Source: an uncultured Selenomonadales bacterium (lineage in GTDB: Bacteria; Bacillota; Negativicutes; Acidaminococcales; Acidaminococcaceae). Taken from it: a stretch of DNA of 56,280 nt. How positions within the stretch are numbered: position 1 is the stretch's first letter; each line of letters begins with the position of its first letter. Below are positions 25,127 to 34,352 of the stretch, in pieces. Below the pieces are notes generated by a model, which did not search any database, was not told where the DNA came from, and worked only from the letters and a program-made list of their open reading frames with translations. A program made the position numbers and the translations under genes. The stretch lies in NCBI GenBank assembly GCA_900316935.1, contig ONEW01000011.1, forward strand, positions 1-56,280. Reading direction: 5' to 3'.

Positions 25127-26350
25127 TCAGTATGGCGTCTCTTCCTTTCCCAACAGCCAGCGCAGCACGTTCCGCTTGCGGATGCCCTGGTAATCGGCTT
25201 CCGCCGTGATTTCGTCCAGTGTCAGCAGGTATTTGGGATACTGATCGTGCAGAGCCGCCAGCGGTTTCAGTTCCCGGGCCAGCACTTCGGGCTGCAGGGT
25301 GCTTTCCGCAACCTGATAATAGGCGCGCCCGCCAGGCCCCTCGGTGACGAAGTCGATTTCACCGTCCCCGGCCTGCCCTACGTAAACGGCATCATTCCGC
25401 CGCAACAGTTCGAGGTAGACCACGTTTTCCAGCACATGGCCCGTGTCCCGTTCCGTATCGCTGACGAACAGGCGGCGCAGGGCGGGGTCCACCAGGTAGT
25501 ATTTGGCGTTGATGCGCAGCAGGCCCTTGCCACGCACATCGAAGCGGTCCGCCTGATACACGGTCAGGCTGTCCTTCAGCCCCTGCAGATACCGTTCGAC
25601 CGTTTTATTGTCTATCTTGCGGCCCGAACTCGTCAGGGAGTTTGCAATCTTATGCGGCGAAATCAGGCTGCCGATGTTGGCAGCCAGATACTTCATGATC
25701 CGCTCCAGTACCGCCGGATCGCCGGACCCGAGCCGCTGCAGGACATCTTTCAGGAGTATGGTGCTGCAGATCCCCCGCAGGTATTCGAGGATGGCCGTTC
25801 CATTGGGCAGCTGCAGCGCATAAGGGAACGCACTCTGCCGTACATACCGGTCGTAAAGCGCCGGCAGGGAGGCCGCTTTCCCACCGCCACAGCCTTCGGC
25901 GAATTCGGCGAAGGACAAGGGCAGCATATGCAGCTCTACGTAACGGCCGCTCAAGAGCGTCGCCAGCTCTCCCGACATAAACCAGCCGTTCGAGCCTGTC
26001 AGATACAGATCCACATCGTCCCGCAGAAAAAGGCTGTCCACCGCCTTTTCGAAGTGGTGTACCTGTTGGATTTCGTCCAGAAAGATGTAGGTTTTCCGTC
26101 CGGGCTGCAGCCGGTCCAGGACATATTGATACAGGGCATGGTAATCGCACAGCGGCTCGAAAGCCAGGTCCTCCAAATTGATGCTGAGGATCTGGCCGGC
26201 CTCGACGTCATGCGCGGCCAGATATTCGCGATACAAGGAAAAAAGGGTGGACTTGCCGCACCGGCGGACCCCCGAAACAACCTTGATCAGGTGCTGGTCT
26301 TTGTGGCGCAGCAGAAATGCCATGTAGTCGTTGCGTGGAATCAGTTTCAA
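25127..26350 (-). CDS. AAA_14/DUF4143 ATPase of unknown role
   Basis: The 407-residue protein has an N-terminal P-loop domain (Walker A VSGVRRCGKSTLF near residue 30, Walker B TYIFLDEIQ) and the C-terminal DUF4143 nuclease-like domain (YYLVDPALRRL, ENVVYLELLRRN, EIDFV near the end). Such proteins are very common in gut anaerobes and spread by transfer; their function is not established. TTG at 26350 is preferred because AAGGAAGGTGAT lies at good spacing; GTG three codons earlier overlaps that site. It has its own promoter. Confidence 0.85.
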   Translation of the reverse strand: MKLIPRNDYMAFLLRHKDQHLIKVVSGVRRCGKSTLFSLYREYLAAHDVEAGQILSINLEDLAFEPLCDYHALYQYVLDRLQPGRKTYIFLDEIQQVHHFEKAVDSLFLRDDVDLYLTGSNGWFMSGELATLLSGRYVELHMLPLSFAEFAEGCGGGKAASLPALYDRYVRQSAFPYALQLPNGTAILEYLRGICSTILLKDVLQRLGSGDPAVLERIMKYLAANIGSLISPHKIANSLTSSGRKIDNKTVERYLQGLKDSLTVYQADRFDVRGKGLLRINAKYYLVDPALRRLFVSDTERDTGHVLENVVYLELLRRNDAVYVGQAGDGEIDFVTEGPGGRAYYQVAESTLQPEVLARELKPLAALHDQYPKYLLTLDEITAEADYQGIRKRNVLRWLLGKEETPY

Positions 26351-26373
26351 CGGAATCACCTTCCTTTATTTGG

Positions 26374-26402
26374 ATTATATTCCAAAAAAATGGCAAAGGC
26401 AA
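26374..26402 (-). promoter_or_regulatory. Promoter of the DUF4143 ATPase gene
   Basis: Reading leftward, TTGCCT and TATAAT are 17 bases apart, giving a short leader. Confidence 0.75.
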
Positions 26403-26408
26403 TATAAA

Positions 26409-26466
26409 TTAGGAAATTTTTCCTAAAATATACAATAAACGGGGAGTTTTAGGAATTTTTTCCGAA
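26409..26466. promoter_or_regulatory. Two related palindromes between divergent promoters
   Basis: TTAGGAAA-TT-TTTCCTAA (26409-26426) is perfect. A second, TTAGGA-N6-TCCGAA (26449-26466), repeats its half-site with one mismatch. They sit upstream of the efflux promoter and overlap the outer edge of the ATPase promoter, so a repressor bound there could control either unit. No regulator gene is adjacent. Confidence 0.5.
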
Positions 26467-26487
26467 TTGCGGCAAGCCGTTCCTGAT

Positions 26488-26516
26488 TTGCACAAAATAT
26501 CCATCTGCCTTATAAT
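26488..26516 (+). promoter_or_regulatory. Promoter of the efflux operon
   Basis: TTGCAC and TATAAT are 17 bases apart, about 75 bases before the first ATG of the operon. Confidence 0.8.
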
Positions 26517-26599
26517 TTTCCATATAAGGGATCATTCCTTGAAATGGATAAAGAATGGATAAACGTATGGTTCTCCGGAACCCTGTTGGAGGGATGGAT

Positions 26600-28186
26600 A
26601 TGGACAGGAAACAGCAGGCAGCCCTTGGACTTTCCCTGCTCCTGGCTGCCTTTTATGCCGGCCCCGCCGTTGCCGGCGGTACGGATGCCGCCCCCGCTGC
26701 CCCTGCACCTGCGGTGACTGCCGCCGGCCCTGCGGATTTCCGCCGGACCAGCTGGACGGAACTGGCGCAGCAGTACGGCAATCCCTATTTCACGGAGGAG
26801 GCGCAGGCCGCGCTTTCCCCCGACGTGCTGGCCGCCTGGTGGACCGTGTTCCACGATGACGTCCTCGACGGCCTGATCCGCACGGCCCTGACGAACAGCC
26901 GGGACCTGGCGGCAGCCCGGTCGCGCCTGAACCAGGCCCGGGCCCGGCTCGGCATCGCCAAAGCGGCACGGCTGCCCTGGCTGGACGCCGCCGGCGGCTG
27001 GGTGCGCTCGCAGGTGCCGGACAACGTCGTGGACGGCGTCCTGCCCGAAGCGGTGACCCGGGGTGCCCTGGGGCCCTACGATGCGAAGAAGGAAGGGTCC
27101 TACGCCGGCCTCGATGCCACGTGGGAACTGGATGTGTTCGGCAAAACGCGGGCCCGCGTGCGGAGCGCCTCGAATTCCCTGCAGGCGCGCAACGCCCAGC
27201 TCTATTCCGCCTGGGTGAGCCTTTCCGCGGAAGTGGCGCTCAACTACATCACACTGCGCACGCTCCAGGAAGAACTGGCCGTCACGGAACGCCATGTGGC
27301 GAACCTGAAAGAGAACCGGGAGCTCGTCGCGGCGAACGAAAAGGCCGGCCTGCTCTCGTCCCTGCCGGCGGACCAGGCGTCCTACACGCTTCACGCGGCG
27401 GAGGCCCGCATTCCCGCACTGAAGGAGGACATTGCGGATACGCTGAACCGCCTCTCGGTCCTGACAGGCACTGTGCCGGGCGCCCTCAATGACGGACTGC
27501 TGCCGGCCAAACCCCTGCCCGATGTGGATCCGCGTCTCTACAACGCCATCCCGGCCGGCGTGCTGCGGCAGCGGCCCGACGTCCACGCGGCGGAACGGGC
27601 CTGGGCGGCGCAGATTGCCAAAACCAGCGAGGCCAAAGCCGAAATGAAGCCCCGCTTCACCATTTCCGGTCTCCTGGGCTTTGCCACCCTTGACGGCGGG
27701 CTCTTTTCGGCAGGCAGCCGGGGCTTCTCCCTCCTGCCCCAGGTGACGTTCCCCCTGTTCCACGGCGGGGCGCTGGCGAAAAACGTACGCGTCCAGAAGG
27801 AGAAGGAAAAGGAACTGCAGGCCGACTATGAAAAGACGGTGCTCCAGGCGGCGGCCGAGGTGCGCTCGTCCATGACGGCCATTTCCCAGGACCACGAGCG
27901 GCGCGTCTTTCTGGAACAAGGGCGCGCTGCCGCCCGGGACGCCTGCGGCCTGGCGCAGAACCGGTTCCGCAACGGCCTGTCCGACTACCTGGACGTTCTC
28001 GACGCCGAACGGCAGTATCTGCAGCTGGACCAGAACTTCACGGAAGCGAAAGGCCGGGAACTGACCTCGCTGGTTTCCCTGTTCAAGGCCCTCGGCGGCG
28101 GCTGGGAGCCGCTCGGGGCAGCGGCTGCGGACGATGTCCCGTCCGGCCGTTCCGCAAACCATGACGAAGGGGGCGCACGCAAATGA
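26600..28186 (+). CDS. TolC/OprM-type outer-membrane efflux channel
   Basis: The 528-residue protein begins with a signal peptide (about 1-24, ending AVAGG) and has no lipobox Cys. It carries two OEP repeats typical of NodT/OprM proteins: VLAAWWTVFHDDVLDGLIRTAL, LDATWELDVFGKTRARV, and DVLDAERQYLQLDQN in the second half, with long alpha-helical barrels between. It should trimerise as an exit duct across periplasm and outer membrane. ATG at 26600 is chosen as it stands seven bases after GGAGG; earlier ATGs are too close to or lack a site. Its stop overlaps the next gene (ATGA). Confidence 0.9.
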   Translation: MDRKQQAALGLSLLLAAFYAGPAVAGGTDAAPAAPAPAVTAAGPADFRRTSWTELAQQYGNPYFTEEAQAALSPDVLAAWWTVFHDDVLDGLIRTALTNSRDLAAARSRLNQARARLGIAKAARLPWLDAAGGWVRSQVPDNVVDGVLPEAVTRGALGPYDAKKEGSYAGLDATWELDVFGKTRARVRSASNSLQARNAQLYSAWVSLSAEVALNYITLRTLQEELAVTERHVANLKENRELVAANEKAGLLSSLPADQASYTLHAAEARIPALKEDIADTLNRLSVLTGTVPGALNDGLLPAKPLPDVDPRLYNAIPAGVLRQRPDVHAAERAWAAQIAKTSEAKAEMKPRFTISGLLGFATLDGGLFSAGSRGFSLLPQVTFPLFHGGALAKNVRVQKEKEKELQADYEKTVLQAAAEVRSSMTAISQDHERRVFLEQGRAAARDACGLAQNRFRNGLSDYLDVLDAERQYLQLDQNFTEAKGRELTSLVSLFKALGGGWEPLGAAAADDVPSGRSANHDEGGARK

Positions 28187-29211
28187 AACAATTGCTGGAA
28201 AAGATAAAGGGCAGCCGGAAACGGACCATGGCAGCCGCCCTTGCGGCGGTCTTCCTCCTCGGCTTCCTCGCCCACAGCCTGTACGGGGCGTACCAGGCGC
28301 GGCAGGCCGCGGGAACGCTGACGCTGTACGGCAACGTCGACCTGCGCGAAGTGTCCCTGGCCTTCCGCAACAATGAACGGATTTCCGAGATCCTCGTGGA
28401 AGAGGGCGATCCCGTCCGGAAGGGGCAGGTGCTCGCCCGCCTCGACACAAACGACCTGAATTACCGCATCCAGACCATGAAGGCCCAGATTGCGGCCCAG
28501 CAGGCGGTGGCGGACAAGCTGCACAACGGCACCCGCCGGGAAGAACTGGCCCAGGCCGAAGCCAGATACAGGGCCGCCGTGGCGGAACGGGACTTTCTGC
28601 AGCGCGATTACGACCGCAAAGCCGAAGCATTCCACACGTCGGGCGGCCGGTCCGTCAGCCGGCAGGGCCTGGATGACGCCCGGGCCAAACTCGAAGTGGC
28701 GGCCGCCCGGGCCCGCGAGGCGGAAGAAGCCAGCAACCTGGCCATTGCCGGCCCCCGCGCCGAGGACATCGCCGCGGCCGATGCCAAACTGGCCGGCCTG
28801 AAGAGCGACCTGGCCCAGGAAGAGTACACCCTCAGCCAGTCCGAACTGACCGCCCCCCAGGACGGCGTCGTGCGCTCGCGCCTGCTGGAAGTGGGCGATA
28901 TGGCTTCGCCGCAGAAACCGGTGTTTCGCATTTCCCTGAATACGAAGAAATGGGTCCGCGTGTACGTGAAGGAGGCGGACCTGGGCAAGCTCCACGAAGG
29001 CAGCAAGGCCGGGGTCACCATTGACAGCTACCCGGACAAGGCCATCGAGGGGCAGGTCGGCTACATTTCGTCCACGGCGGAGTTCACGCCGAAAAACGTG
29101 GAGACGAAGGACCTGCGCCCGGCCCTGCTGTACGAGGTGCGCGTCTACGTGACCGATCCGGACAACCTGCTGCGCATGGGCATGCCGGCCACGGTCCGGA
29201 TCGATGTATAG
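28183..29211 (+). CDS. Periplasmic membrane-fusion protein (HlyD/YbhG type)
   Basis: The 342-residue protein has one N-terminal membrane anchor (about 17-36), a biotinyl-lipoyl-like half (TLYGNVDLREVSLAF, ILVEEGDPVRKGQVLARLD), a coiled-coil hairpin (about 85-205, rich in Ala, Glu, Arg) and the second lipoyl half plus beta barrel (LTAPQDGVVRSRLLEVGDMA). This matches YbhG, partner of the YbhFSR exporter in E. coli. It should bridge the inner-membrane ABC transporter and the TolC-like channel. The start overlaps the channel gene in ATGA. Confidence 0.9.
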   Translation: MKQLLEKIKGSRKRTMAAALAAVFLLGFLAHSLYGAYQARQAAGTLTLYGNVDLREVSLAFRNNERISEILVEEGDPVRKGQVLARLDTNDLNYRIQTMKAQIAAQQAVADKLHNGTRREELAQAEARYRAAVAERDFLQRDYDRKAEAFHTSGGRSVSRQGLDDARAKLEVAAARAREAEEASNLAIAGPRAEDIAAADAKLAGLKSDLAQEEYTLSQSELTAPQDGVVRSRLLEVGDMASPQKPVFRISLNTKKWVRVYVKEADLGKLHEGSKAGVTIDSYPDKAIEGQVGYISSTAEFTPKNVETKDLRPALLYEVRVYVTDPDNLLRMGMPATVRIDV

Positions 29212-29237
29212 GCTGAGACATGGCAAAGGGGAATCCC

Positions 29238-30989
29238 ATGGAGGAGTACATCATCCGTGCTGAACAACTGAATAAGGTGTTTCCCCTGAAGAAGGGGCGG
29301 ACCGTCGAGGCCCTGAAAAGCCTGGACCTGACGGTGAAGCAGGGCGGCCTGACGGCCGTCATCGGCCCCGACGGCGCCGGCAAGACGACCTTCATGCGTC
29401 TGGTGGCGGGCCTCATGCGCCCGACGGGCGGACGGCTGACCGTGCTGGGCCTGGACAGCGTGCAGGGGGCGGAGGAGATCCAGGCCCGTATTTCCTACAT
29501 GCCCCAGAAGTTCGGCCTCTACGAAGACCTGACGGTCCAGGAGAACATGGACCTCTACGCCGACCTCCACGGAGTGCCCGAAAAGGTCCGGCCGGCCCGC
29601 TACGGCAAGCTCCTGACCATGATGGGCCTCGAACGCTTTACGGGGCGCCTGGCGGGCAAGCTGTCGGGCGGCATGAAGCAGAAGCTGGGCCTGGCGTGCA
29701 CCCTCGTGCGGTCGCCGGAACTGCTCCTCCTGGACGAGCCGACGGTCGGCGTCGACCCCCTGTCGCGGCGCGAATTGTGGGAAATCCTGCAGGAATTCGT
29801 ACGGGACGAGAACCTGACGGTCCTCGTCAACACGGCCTATATGAACGAAGCCGCCCTGTGCGGGCAGGTCTACGTGCTCCACAAAGGGGCGCTGCTGGCC
29901 CACGGTACGCCGGACGACCTGCGCGCCATCGCGGCGGGCCGCTGCTACCGATGCACGCCGCCGCCGGGAGAGCCGACGCGCATCCTGCAGGCGCACCTCA
30001 TCGACGACAGGGACCACGTGGTCGATGCCGTGCCCAAGGGAGGCGACGTCCATTTCATCCTGCAGGAAGGCGTGCCTGCGGCGCCGTATCTGGAGGCCCG
30101 CGGCATCGCGGCGCGGCCTGTCGCTTCCGACCTGGAAGACGGCTTCATGGTCCTGCTCCACCGGGCGGAGACGGAGGTCCTGCCCGCGGCCGGGGCAGGG
30201 GAGGATGCCCTCGACAAAGGCGGCCGTCCCACGGACAAGGTGAACATCACCGTCCGGGACCTGGTCAAGAAGTTCGGCGATTTCACCGCCGTGGCCCACA
30301 CGTCGTTCGAAGTGCACGAAGGCGAAGTCTTCGGTCTCCTGGGCCCCAACGGCGCGGGCAAGACGACGACCTTCAAGATGCTCTGCGGCCTGCTGCCGGC
30401 GACGAGCGGCTTTCTGTCCGTGGCCGGCGTGGACCTGCACGTGGCCCGTACCCAGGCCCGGGCCAACATCGGCTACGTGGCGCAGAAGTTTTCCCTGTAC
30501 GGGAACCTGAGCGTGCGGGACAACCTGGAATTCTTCGCGGGCATCTACGGCCTGCCGCCCAAGCGGCGCCGCGAACGCATCGCCCAGGTGGTGCGGGAGT
30601 TCTTCCTGGAAGACCGGCTGGACATGCGGGCCGGGGACCTGCCGGGCGGCTACAAGCAGCGCCTGTCCATGGCCTGCGCCCTCCTGCACGAGCCGAAGAT
30701 TCTCTTCCTCGACGAGCCGACGTCGGGCATCGACCCCCTGACGCGGCGCAACTTCTGGCGCCAGATCACGTCGCTGGCCGCCAACGGGACGACCATCATC
30801 ATTACGACGCATTTCATGGAAGAAGCGGAGTACTGCGACCGCTTCCTGATCCAGGACAACGGCCACATGCTCGCCATGGGCGCGCCGTCGGAAATCCGGC
30901 GGCAGCTGGGACGGGAAGGCGCCGACATGGATGACATCTTCATGGCCATCGTGGAACAGGCGCGGACGAAAGGGGAGGAACCGAAATGA
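29238..30989 (+). CDS. Double ABC ATPase of the efflux system (YbhF type)
   Basis: The 583-residue protein is two ATPase domains in tandem. Domain 1 (about 1-225): Walker A GPDGAGKTT, signature LSGGMKQK, Walker B LLLLDEP; its H-loop region reads VNTAYMNEA, without the usual His, as is common in YbhF-type first domains. Domain 2 (about 335-575): GPNGAGKTT, signature LPGGYKQR, ILFLDEP and ITTHFMEEA with the His. So one site may be degenerate. ATG at 29238 follows AAAGGGGAATCCC; an ATG six codons earlier lacks a good site. It energises the two permeases downstream. Confidence 0.9.
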   Translation: MEEYIIRAEQLNKVFPLKKGRTVEALKSLDLTVKQGGLTAVIGPDGAGKTTFMRLVAGLMRPTGGRLTVLGLDSVQGAEEIQARISYMPQKFGLYEDLTVQENMDLYADLHGVPEKVRPARYGKLLTMMGLERFTGRLAGKLSGGMKQKLGLACTLVRSPELLLLDEPTVGVDPLSRRELWEILQEFVRDENLTVLVNTAYMNEAALCGQVYVLHKGALLAHGTPDDLRAIAAGRCYRCTPPPGEPTRILQAHLIDDRDHVVDAVPKGGDVHFILQEGVPAAPYLEARGIAARPVASDLEDGFMVLLHRAETEVLPAAGAGEDALDKGGRPTDKVNITVRDLVKKFGDFTAVAHTSFEVHEGEVFGLLGPNGAGKTTTFKMLCGLLPATSGFLSVAGVDLHVARTQARANIGYVAQKFSLYGNLSVRDNLEFFAGIYGLPPKRRRERIAQVVREFFLEDRLDMRAGDLPGGYKQRLSMACALLHEPKILFLDEPTSGIDPLTRRNFWRQITSLAANGTTIIITTHFMEEAEYCDRFLIQDNGHMLAMGAPSEIRRQLGREGADMDDIFMAIVEQARTKGEEPK

Positions 30990-32095
30990 ACGGATTCGTA
31001 CGGCGCATGCAAGCGCTCATCCACAAAGAGTTCCTCCAGCTGTCGCGCGATTCCAGTTCCCTGCTCCTGGGCATCGTCCTGCCCATCGCCCTCATCCTGA
31101 TCATCGGCTACGGCATTTCCCTGGATATCCGCAACATCCCTACGGCGGTCGTCCTCGAGGATGCGTCGCCGAAGGCGCAGGACGCGGTCAGCTTCGTCAA
31201 CGGGTCGGCCTATTTTTCGCCGACCTACGTGACGAGCTTCCGGGAAGCGGAGCAGCTGCTCCTGGACCGCGACGTGCGCGTCATCATCGACGTGCCGCCG
31301 GACTTTACGTCGAAACTGGCCGCGGGGGAGGCGACCCTGCGGGTCGTCCTGGACGGCGTGGAAGCGGCGACGGCCATGTCGACCCAGGGCTACATCGAAA
31401 GCGCCGTGTCGTCGTGGCTGCTGCGGCAGCCCGGTGCGGACAGCGGGGCGCGCATCGCCCTGGAAGCGCGCATGTGGTATAACGACGCCAATTCCAGCAC
31501 GTGGTTCTTCCTGCCGGGCCTCATCATGATCATCGTGACCATCATCGGCATCATGCTGACGGCCATCGTCATGGCCCGCGAGTGGGAACGGGGCACCTTC
31601 GAATCCCTCTTCGTGACGCCCGTGCGCCCCGTGGAGCTGGTCCTGGCCAAAATCGTGCCCTATTTCTGCGTCGCCCTGCTGGGCGTCTTCCTCTGCCTCT
31701 TCCTGTCGCGCTTCCTCTTCGAAGTGCCTGTCGCGGGCTCCCTGGCCGTCCTGCTCGGCCTGACCATGGTCTACCTGATGATCGCCCTGGGCATCGGCCT
31801 CGTCATCTCCACGGTGACGAAAAGCCAGTTCCTGGCCTGCCAGTCGTCCATGCTCGTCAGCTTCCTGCCCAGCGTCGTGCTGTCGGGCTTCGTCTTTGAC
31901 CTGCGCTCGACGCCCGCCGTCGTGCAGGTCATCGGCAACGTGCTGCCCTTCAGCCACTACCTGACGTGCCTCCGCTCCCTTTTCCTGTCGGGCACGAACG
32001 CGGGCCTGCTGCTCAAACAGGGCGGCCTGCTGCTGCTGTACGGCGTCTTCTTCATCGGCGCGGCCTTCACCATGACCAGAAAGAAGGTGGAATGA
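30986..32095 (+). CDS. ABC-2 permease A of the efflux system
   Basis: The 369-residue protein has one N-terminal helix (about 28-48), a periplasmic domain (about 55-175) and five or six C-terminal helices, the ABC-2 type 3 (YbhR/YbhS) layout. WFFLPGLIMIIVTIIGIMLTA and ARE(W)ERGTFESLFVTPVRP, here split as AREWERGTFE and LFVTPVRP, are family marks. The start overlaps the ATPase stop in ATGA. It likely forms a heterodimer with the next gene product. Confidence 0.9.
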   Translation: MNGFVRRMQALIHKEFLQLSRDSSSLLLGIVLPIALILIIGYGISLDIRNIPTAVVLEDASPKAQDAVSFVNGSAYFSPTYVTSFREAEQLLLDRDVRVIIDVPPDFTSKLAAGEATLRVVLDGVEAATAMSTQGYIESAVSSWLLRQPGADSGARIALEARMWYNDANSSTWFFLPGLIMIIVTIIGIMLTAIVMAREWERGTFESLFVTPVRPVELVLAKIVPYFCVALLGVFLCLFLSRFLFEVPVAGSLAVLLGLTMVYLMIALGIGLVISTVTKSQFLACQSSMLVSFLPSVVLSGFVFDLRSTPAVVQVIGNVLPFSHYLTCLRSLFLSGTNAGLLLKQGGLLLLYGVFFIGAAFTMTRKKVE

Positions 32096-33210
32096 TGAAC
32101 CGCATCCAACTCTTCCTGCAGCAGCTGGCGGTCATCTGCCGCAAGGAAATCCTCGCCATCTGGAAGGACAAGGCGACACGCCTCATCATCGTCGTGCCCT
32201 GCGTCATCCTGGGCTTCCTCTTCGGCTACGCCGCCAACTACAACCTCGAGGACGCGCCGTACGCGCTGCTGGACCAGAGCCACAGCCGCGAATCCGCCGA
32301 TCTGGCGGCCGCCATCGAGTCGACCCCCTTCTTCCACCGGCACGCGACGCTGCAGAACGCGTCCCAGATCGGCCGGTACATCGACGACGGCGAAGTCATC
32401 ATGGCCGTCTCCATTCCGCCGGATTTCGCCTCCCGCCTGGCCCGGGGCGAAACGGCGCCGGTCCAGGTCATCACGGACGGGCGCAACACCATGATTGCCG
32501 GCCAGGCCTCGAGCTACACGGCCCGCATCATCAGCCGCTACAATGCGGAACGGACCGGCCGCCGCAGCCCCGTCACCGTGCAGATCCGCACGTGGTTCAA
32601 CCCGAACCAGACGACGCGCTGGTTCTTCCTGCCGGGCATCATCGGCCTCCTGAGCTTCTCCCAGGTTTTCCTCCTGTCGGGCCTGTCCGTGGCCCGCGAA
32701 CGGGAAGAGGGCACCTTCGAGCAGATCCTCGTGGCCCCCGTGGCGCCCCAGGTCATCCTCATCGGCAAAGCCGTGCCGCCCCTCCTGGTCGGCTTCATCC
32801 AGTGCACCATCCTGTTCCTTATCAGCCTCCTGTGGTTCCGGGTCCCCTTTGCCGGATCCGTCGTGACCTTCTACATCGCCGTCTTCTTCTACGTCCTCAG
32901 TTCCACGGGCCTCGGCCTGATCCTGTCCTCCGTCTCGAAGAACATGCAGCAGGTCCTGGTCTACGTCATCGTCACCATGATCCCCATGGCCCTGCTCTCC
33001 GGCATCATCACGCCGGTCAGCAACATGCCGGACTTTTTGCAGATCCTCACCTACGCCGATCCGCTCCGCTTCGGCCTGGAGCTGATCCGCCGCATCTACC
33101 TGGAAGGCCTCACGCTGGGCCAGCTGGCCTGGAACTTCGTACCCCTCATCGTCATCGCGGCGGCCTCCCTTTCCACGGCCGGCTACATGTTCCGGCACAA
33201 CCTGGGGTAA
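32092..33210 (+). CDS. ABC-2 permease B of the efflux system
   Basis: The 372-residue protein has the same topology as its neighbour: N-terminal helix, periplasmic domain with VIMAVSIPPDFASRL, then TRWFFLPGIIGLLSFSQVF (core WFFLPG), REREEGTFEQILVAPV and further helices. It starts with ATGATG overlapping the previous stop. With the channel, fusion protein, ATPase and partner permease it completes a tripartite ABC exporter of drugs or lipid-like compounds. Substrates are unknown. Confidence 0.9.
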   Translation: MMNRIQLFLQQLAVICRKEILAIWKDKATRLIIVVPCVILGFLFGYAANYNLEDAPYALLDQSHSRESADLAAAIESTPFFHRHATLQNASQIGRYIDDGEVIMAVSIPPDFASRLARGETAPVQVITDGRNTMIAGQASSYTARIISRYNAERTGRRSPVTVQIRTWFNPNQTTRWFFLPGIIGLLSFSQVFLLSGLSVAREREEGTFEQILVAPVAPQVILIGKAVPPLLVGFIQCTILFLISLLWFRVPFAGSVVTFYIAVFFYVLSSTGLGLILSSVSKNMQQVLVYVIVTMIPMALLSGIITPVSNMPDFLQILTYADPLRFGLELIRRIYLEGLTLGQLAWNFVPLIVIAAASLSTAGYMFRHNLG

Positions 33211-33254
33211 GTGGTTCCGTTGTTCCGATACCGCAAAAAATCATAAAAAAAGAA

Positions 33255-33301
33255 GGGGCTGTGAAAAAATGATGACCATCTTTTTCACAGCCCCGGTTTT
33301 T
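33255..33301. terminator. Bidirectional terminator: efflux operon and BASS 2
   Basis: A perfect 14-bp stem (33255-33268 with 33281-33294). GGTTTTT follows on the plus strand; a long T-rich run follows on the minus strand. Confidence 0.9.
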
Positions 33302-33308
33302 CGGGCGT

Positions 33309-34316
33309 TCAGTCTTCTTCGGACAGGCGGCGTTCCAGGGCGGCCTGTTCCGTGGCGTAATCCGGATCGTACTTCGGATTCAGCACGTTCTGGTACAGCC
33401 AGGCGAGCATAGCGCCGGAAATGTTGTGCCAGGCGCTGAATACGGCGCCGGGAGCGGCTGCCAGCGGCATGGAGGCGAAATGGGCCTTGGCCAGGCCGAC
33501 GGCCAGGCCGGAGTTCTGCATGCCGACTTCGATGGAGAGGGCCACGGCCTTCTTCCAGGTCAGGCCGGCGACGCGGGCAATCCCGAAGCCCAGGGCGTAG
33601 CCCAGGCAGTTGTGCAGGATGACGACCAGGATGATGATGGACGAAGCAGCCAGGATGGCGTTGCGGGAAACGGCGATGACGCCGGCGATGATCAGCGAAA
33701 TGGCAAGGGAGGAAACGGCCGGCAGATAATCTTCCGCGGTTTCCGCCAGCTTCGGCAGGAACTTCTTGACGGCCAGGCCCAGGGCGATCGGGACGATGAC
33801 GATCTGGATGATGGAGAAGAACATGCCGATGGGGCTGAAGTTGATCTGCTGGCCGATCAGCCAGTAGGTGATGAGCGGCGTCAGGATCGGGGACAGGACG
33901 GTGGAGACCATCGTCATGGTGACCGACAGGGCCACATCGCCTTTGCTCATGTAGGTGATGACGTTGGACGACGTGCCGCCGGGGCAGGTGCCGACCAATA
34001 CGACGCCGGCCGTCAGGGCCGGGCCCAGGCCGAAGACCGTAGCCAGCACGTAGGCCAGGAACGGCATGACGAAATACTGGGCGATGGCGCCCAGGAAGAC
34101 ATCGAAGGGGCGTTTCAGGATCAGGCCGAAATCCTTCAGGTCCAGCGTGGTGCCCATGCCGAACATGACGATGCCCAGCAGGGTGGACAGGACGGAAATG
34201 CCGGCCACTTTGCCGACGACCCACTTCCACGAATCCGGGGTCACGAGACCGAGGATCAGGAAGATGATGGCGATGACGCCAAAATACTTACCGATGAGAG
34301 CACATACCTTTTTCAT
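33309..34316 (-). CDS. BASS-family transporter 2 (sodium:solute symporter)
   Basis: The 335-residue protein is a paralogue of the gene at 23783-24790 and equals it in length, with the same motifs: FGMGTTLDLKDFGLI, GTCPGGTSSNVITYMSKGD and EVGMQNSGLAVGLAK. Its C-terminus (NPKYDPDYA) also resembles the first (SPRYDPDYE). AAAGAGGT precedes the ATG at 34316; a start seven codons earlier is less likely. Two such genes ten kilobases apart may move different organic anions or be used under different conditions. Confidence 0.88.
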   Translation of the reverse strand: MKKVCALIGKYFGVIAIIFLILGLVTPDSWKWVVGKVAGISVLSTLLGIVMFGMGTTLDLKDFGLILKRPFDVFLGAIAQYFVMPFLAYVLATVFGLGPALTAGVVLVGTCPGGTSSNVITYMSKGDVALSVTMTMVSTVLSPILTPLITYWLIGQQINFSPIGMFFSIIQIVIVPIALGLAVKKFLPKLAETAEDYLPAVSSLAISLIIAGVIAVSRNAILAASSIIILVVILHNCLGYALGFGIARVAGLTWKKAVALSIEVGMQNSGLAVGLAKAHFASMPLAAAPGAVFSAWHNISGAMLAWLYQNVLNPKYDPDYATEQAALERRLSEED

Positions 34317-34339
34317 TTTTCTTACCTCTTTCCTCACTT

Positions 34340-34352
34340 ATAATTCCCTTAT
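34340..34352 (-). promoter_or_regulatory. Leader hairpin of BASS 2 shared with BASS 1
   Basis: ATAA-N5-TTAT lies 24 bases before the ATG, within TAAGGGAATTATAAG. The BASS 1 leader has TAAGGGAGTTACAAG with GTAA-N5-TTAC. The stem's outer pair changes A-T to G-C in both arms. Confidence 0.45.

Noticed and set aside
26600..28186. Lipoprotein form of the TolC-type channel
   Set aside because: NodT/OprM relatives often have a lipobox, but this signal peptide has no Cys at the cleavage site.
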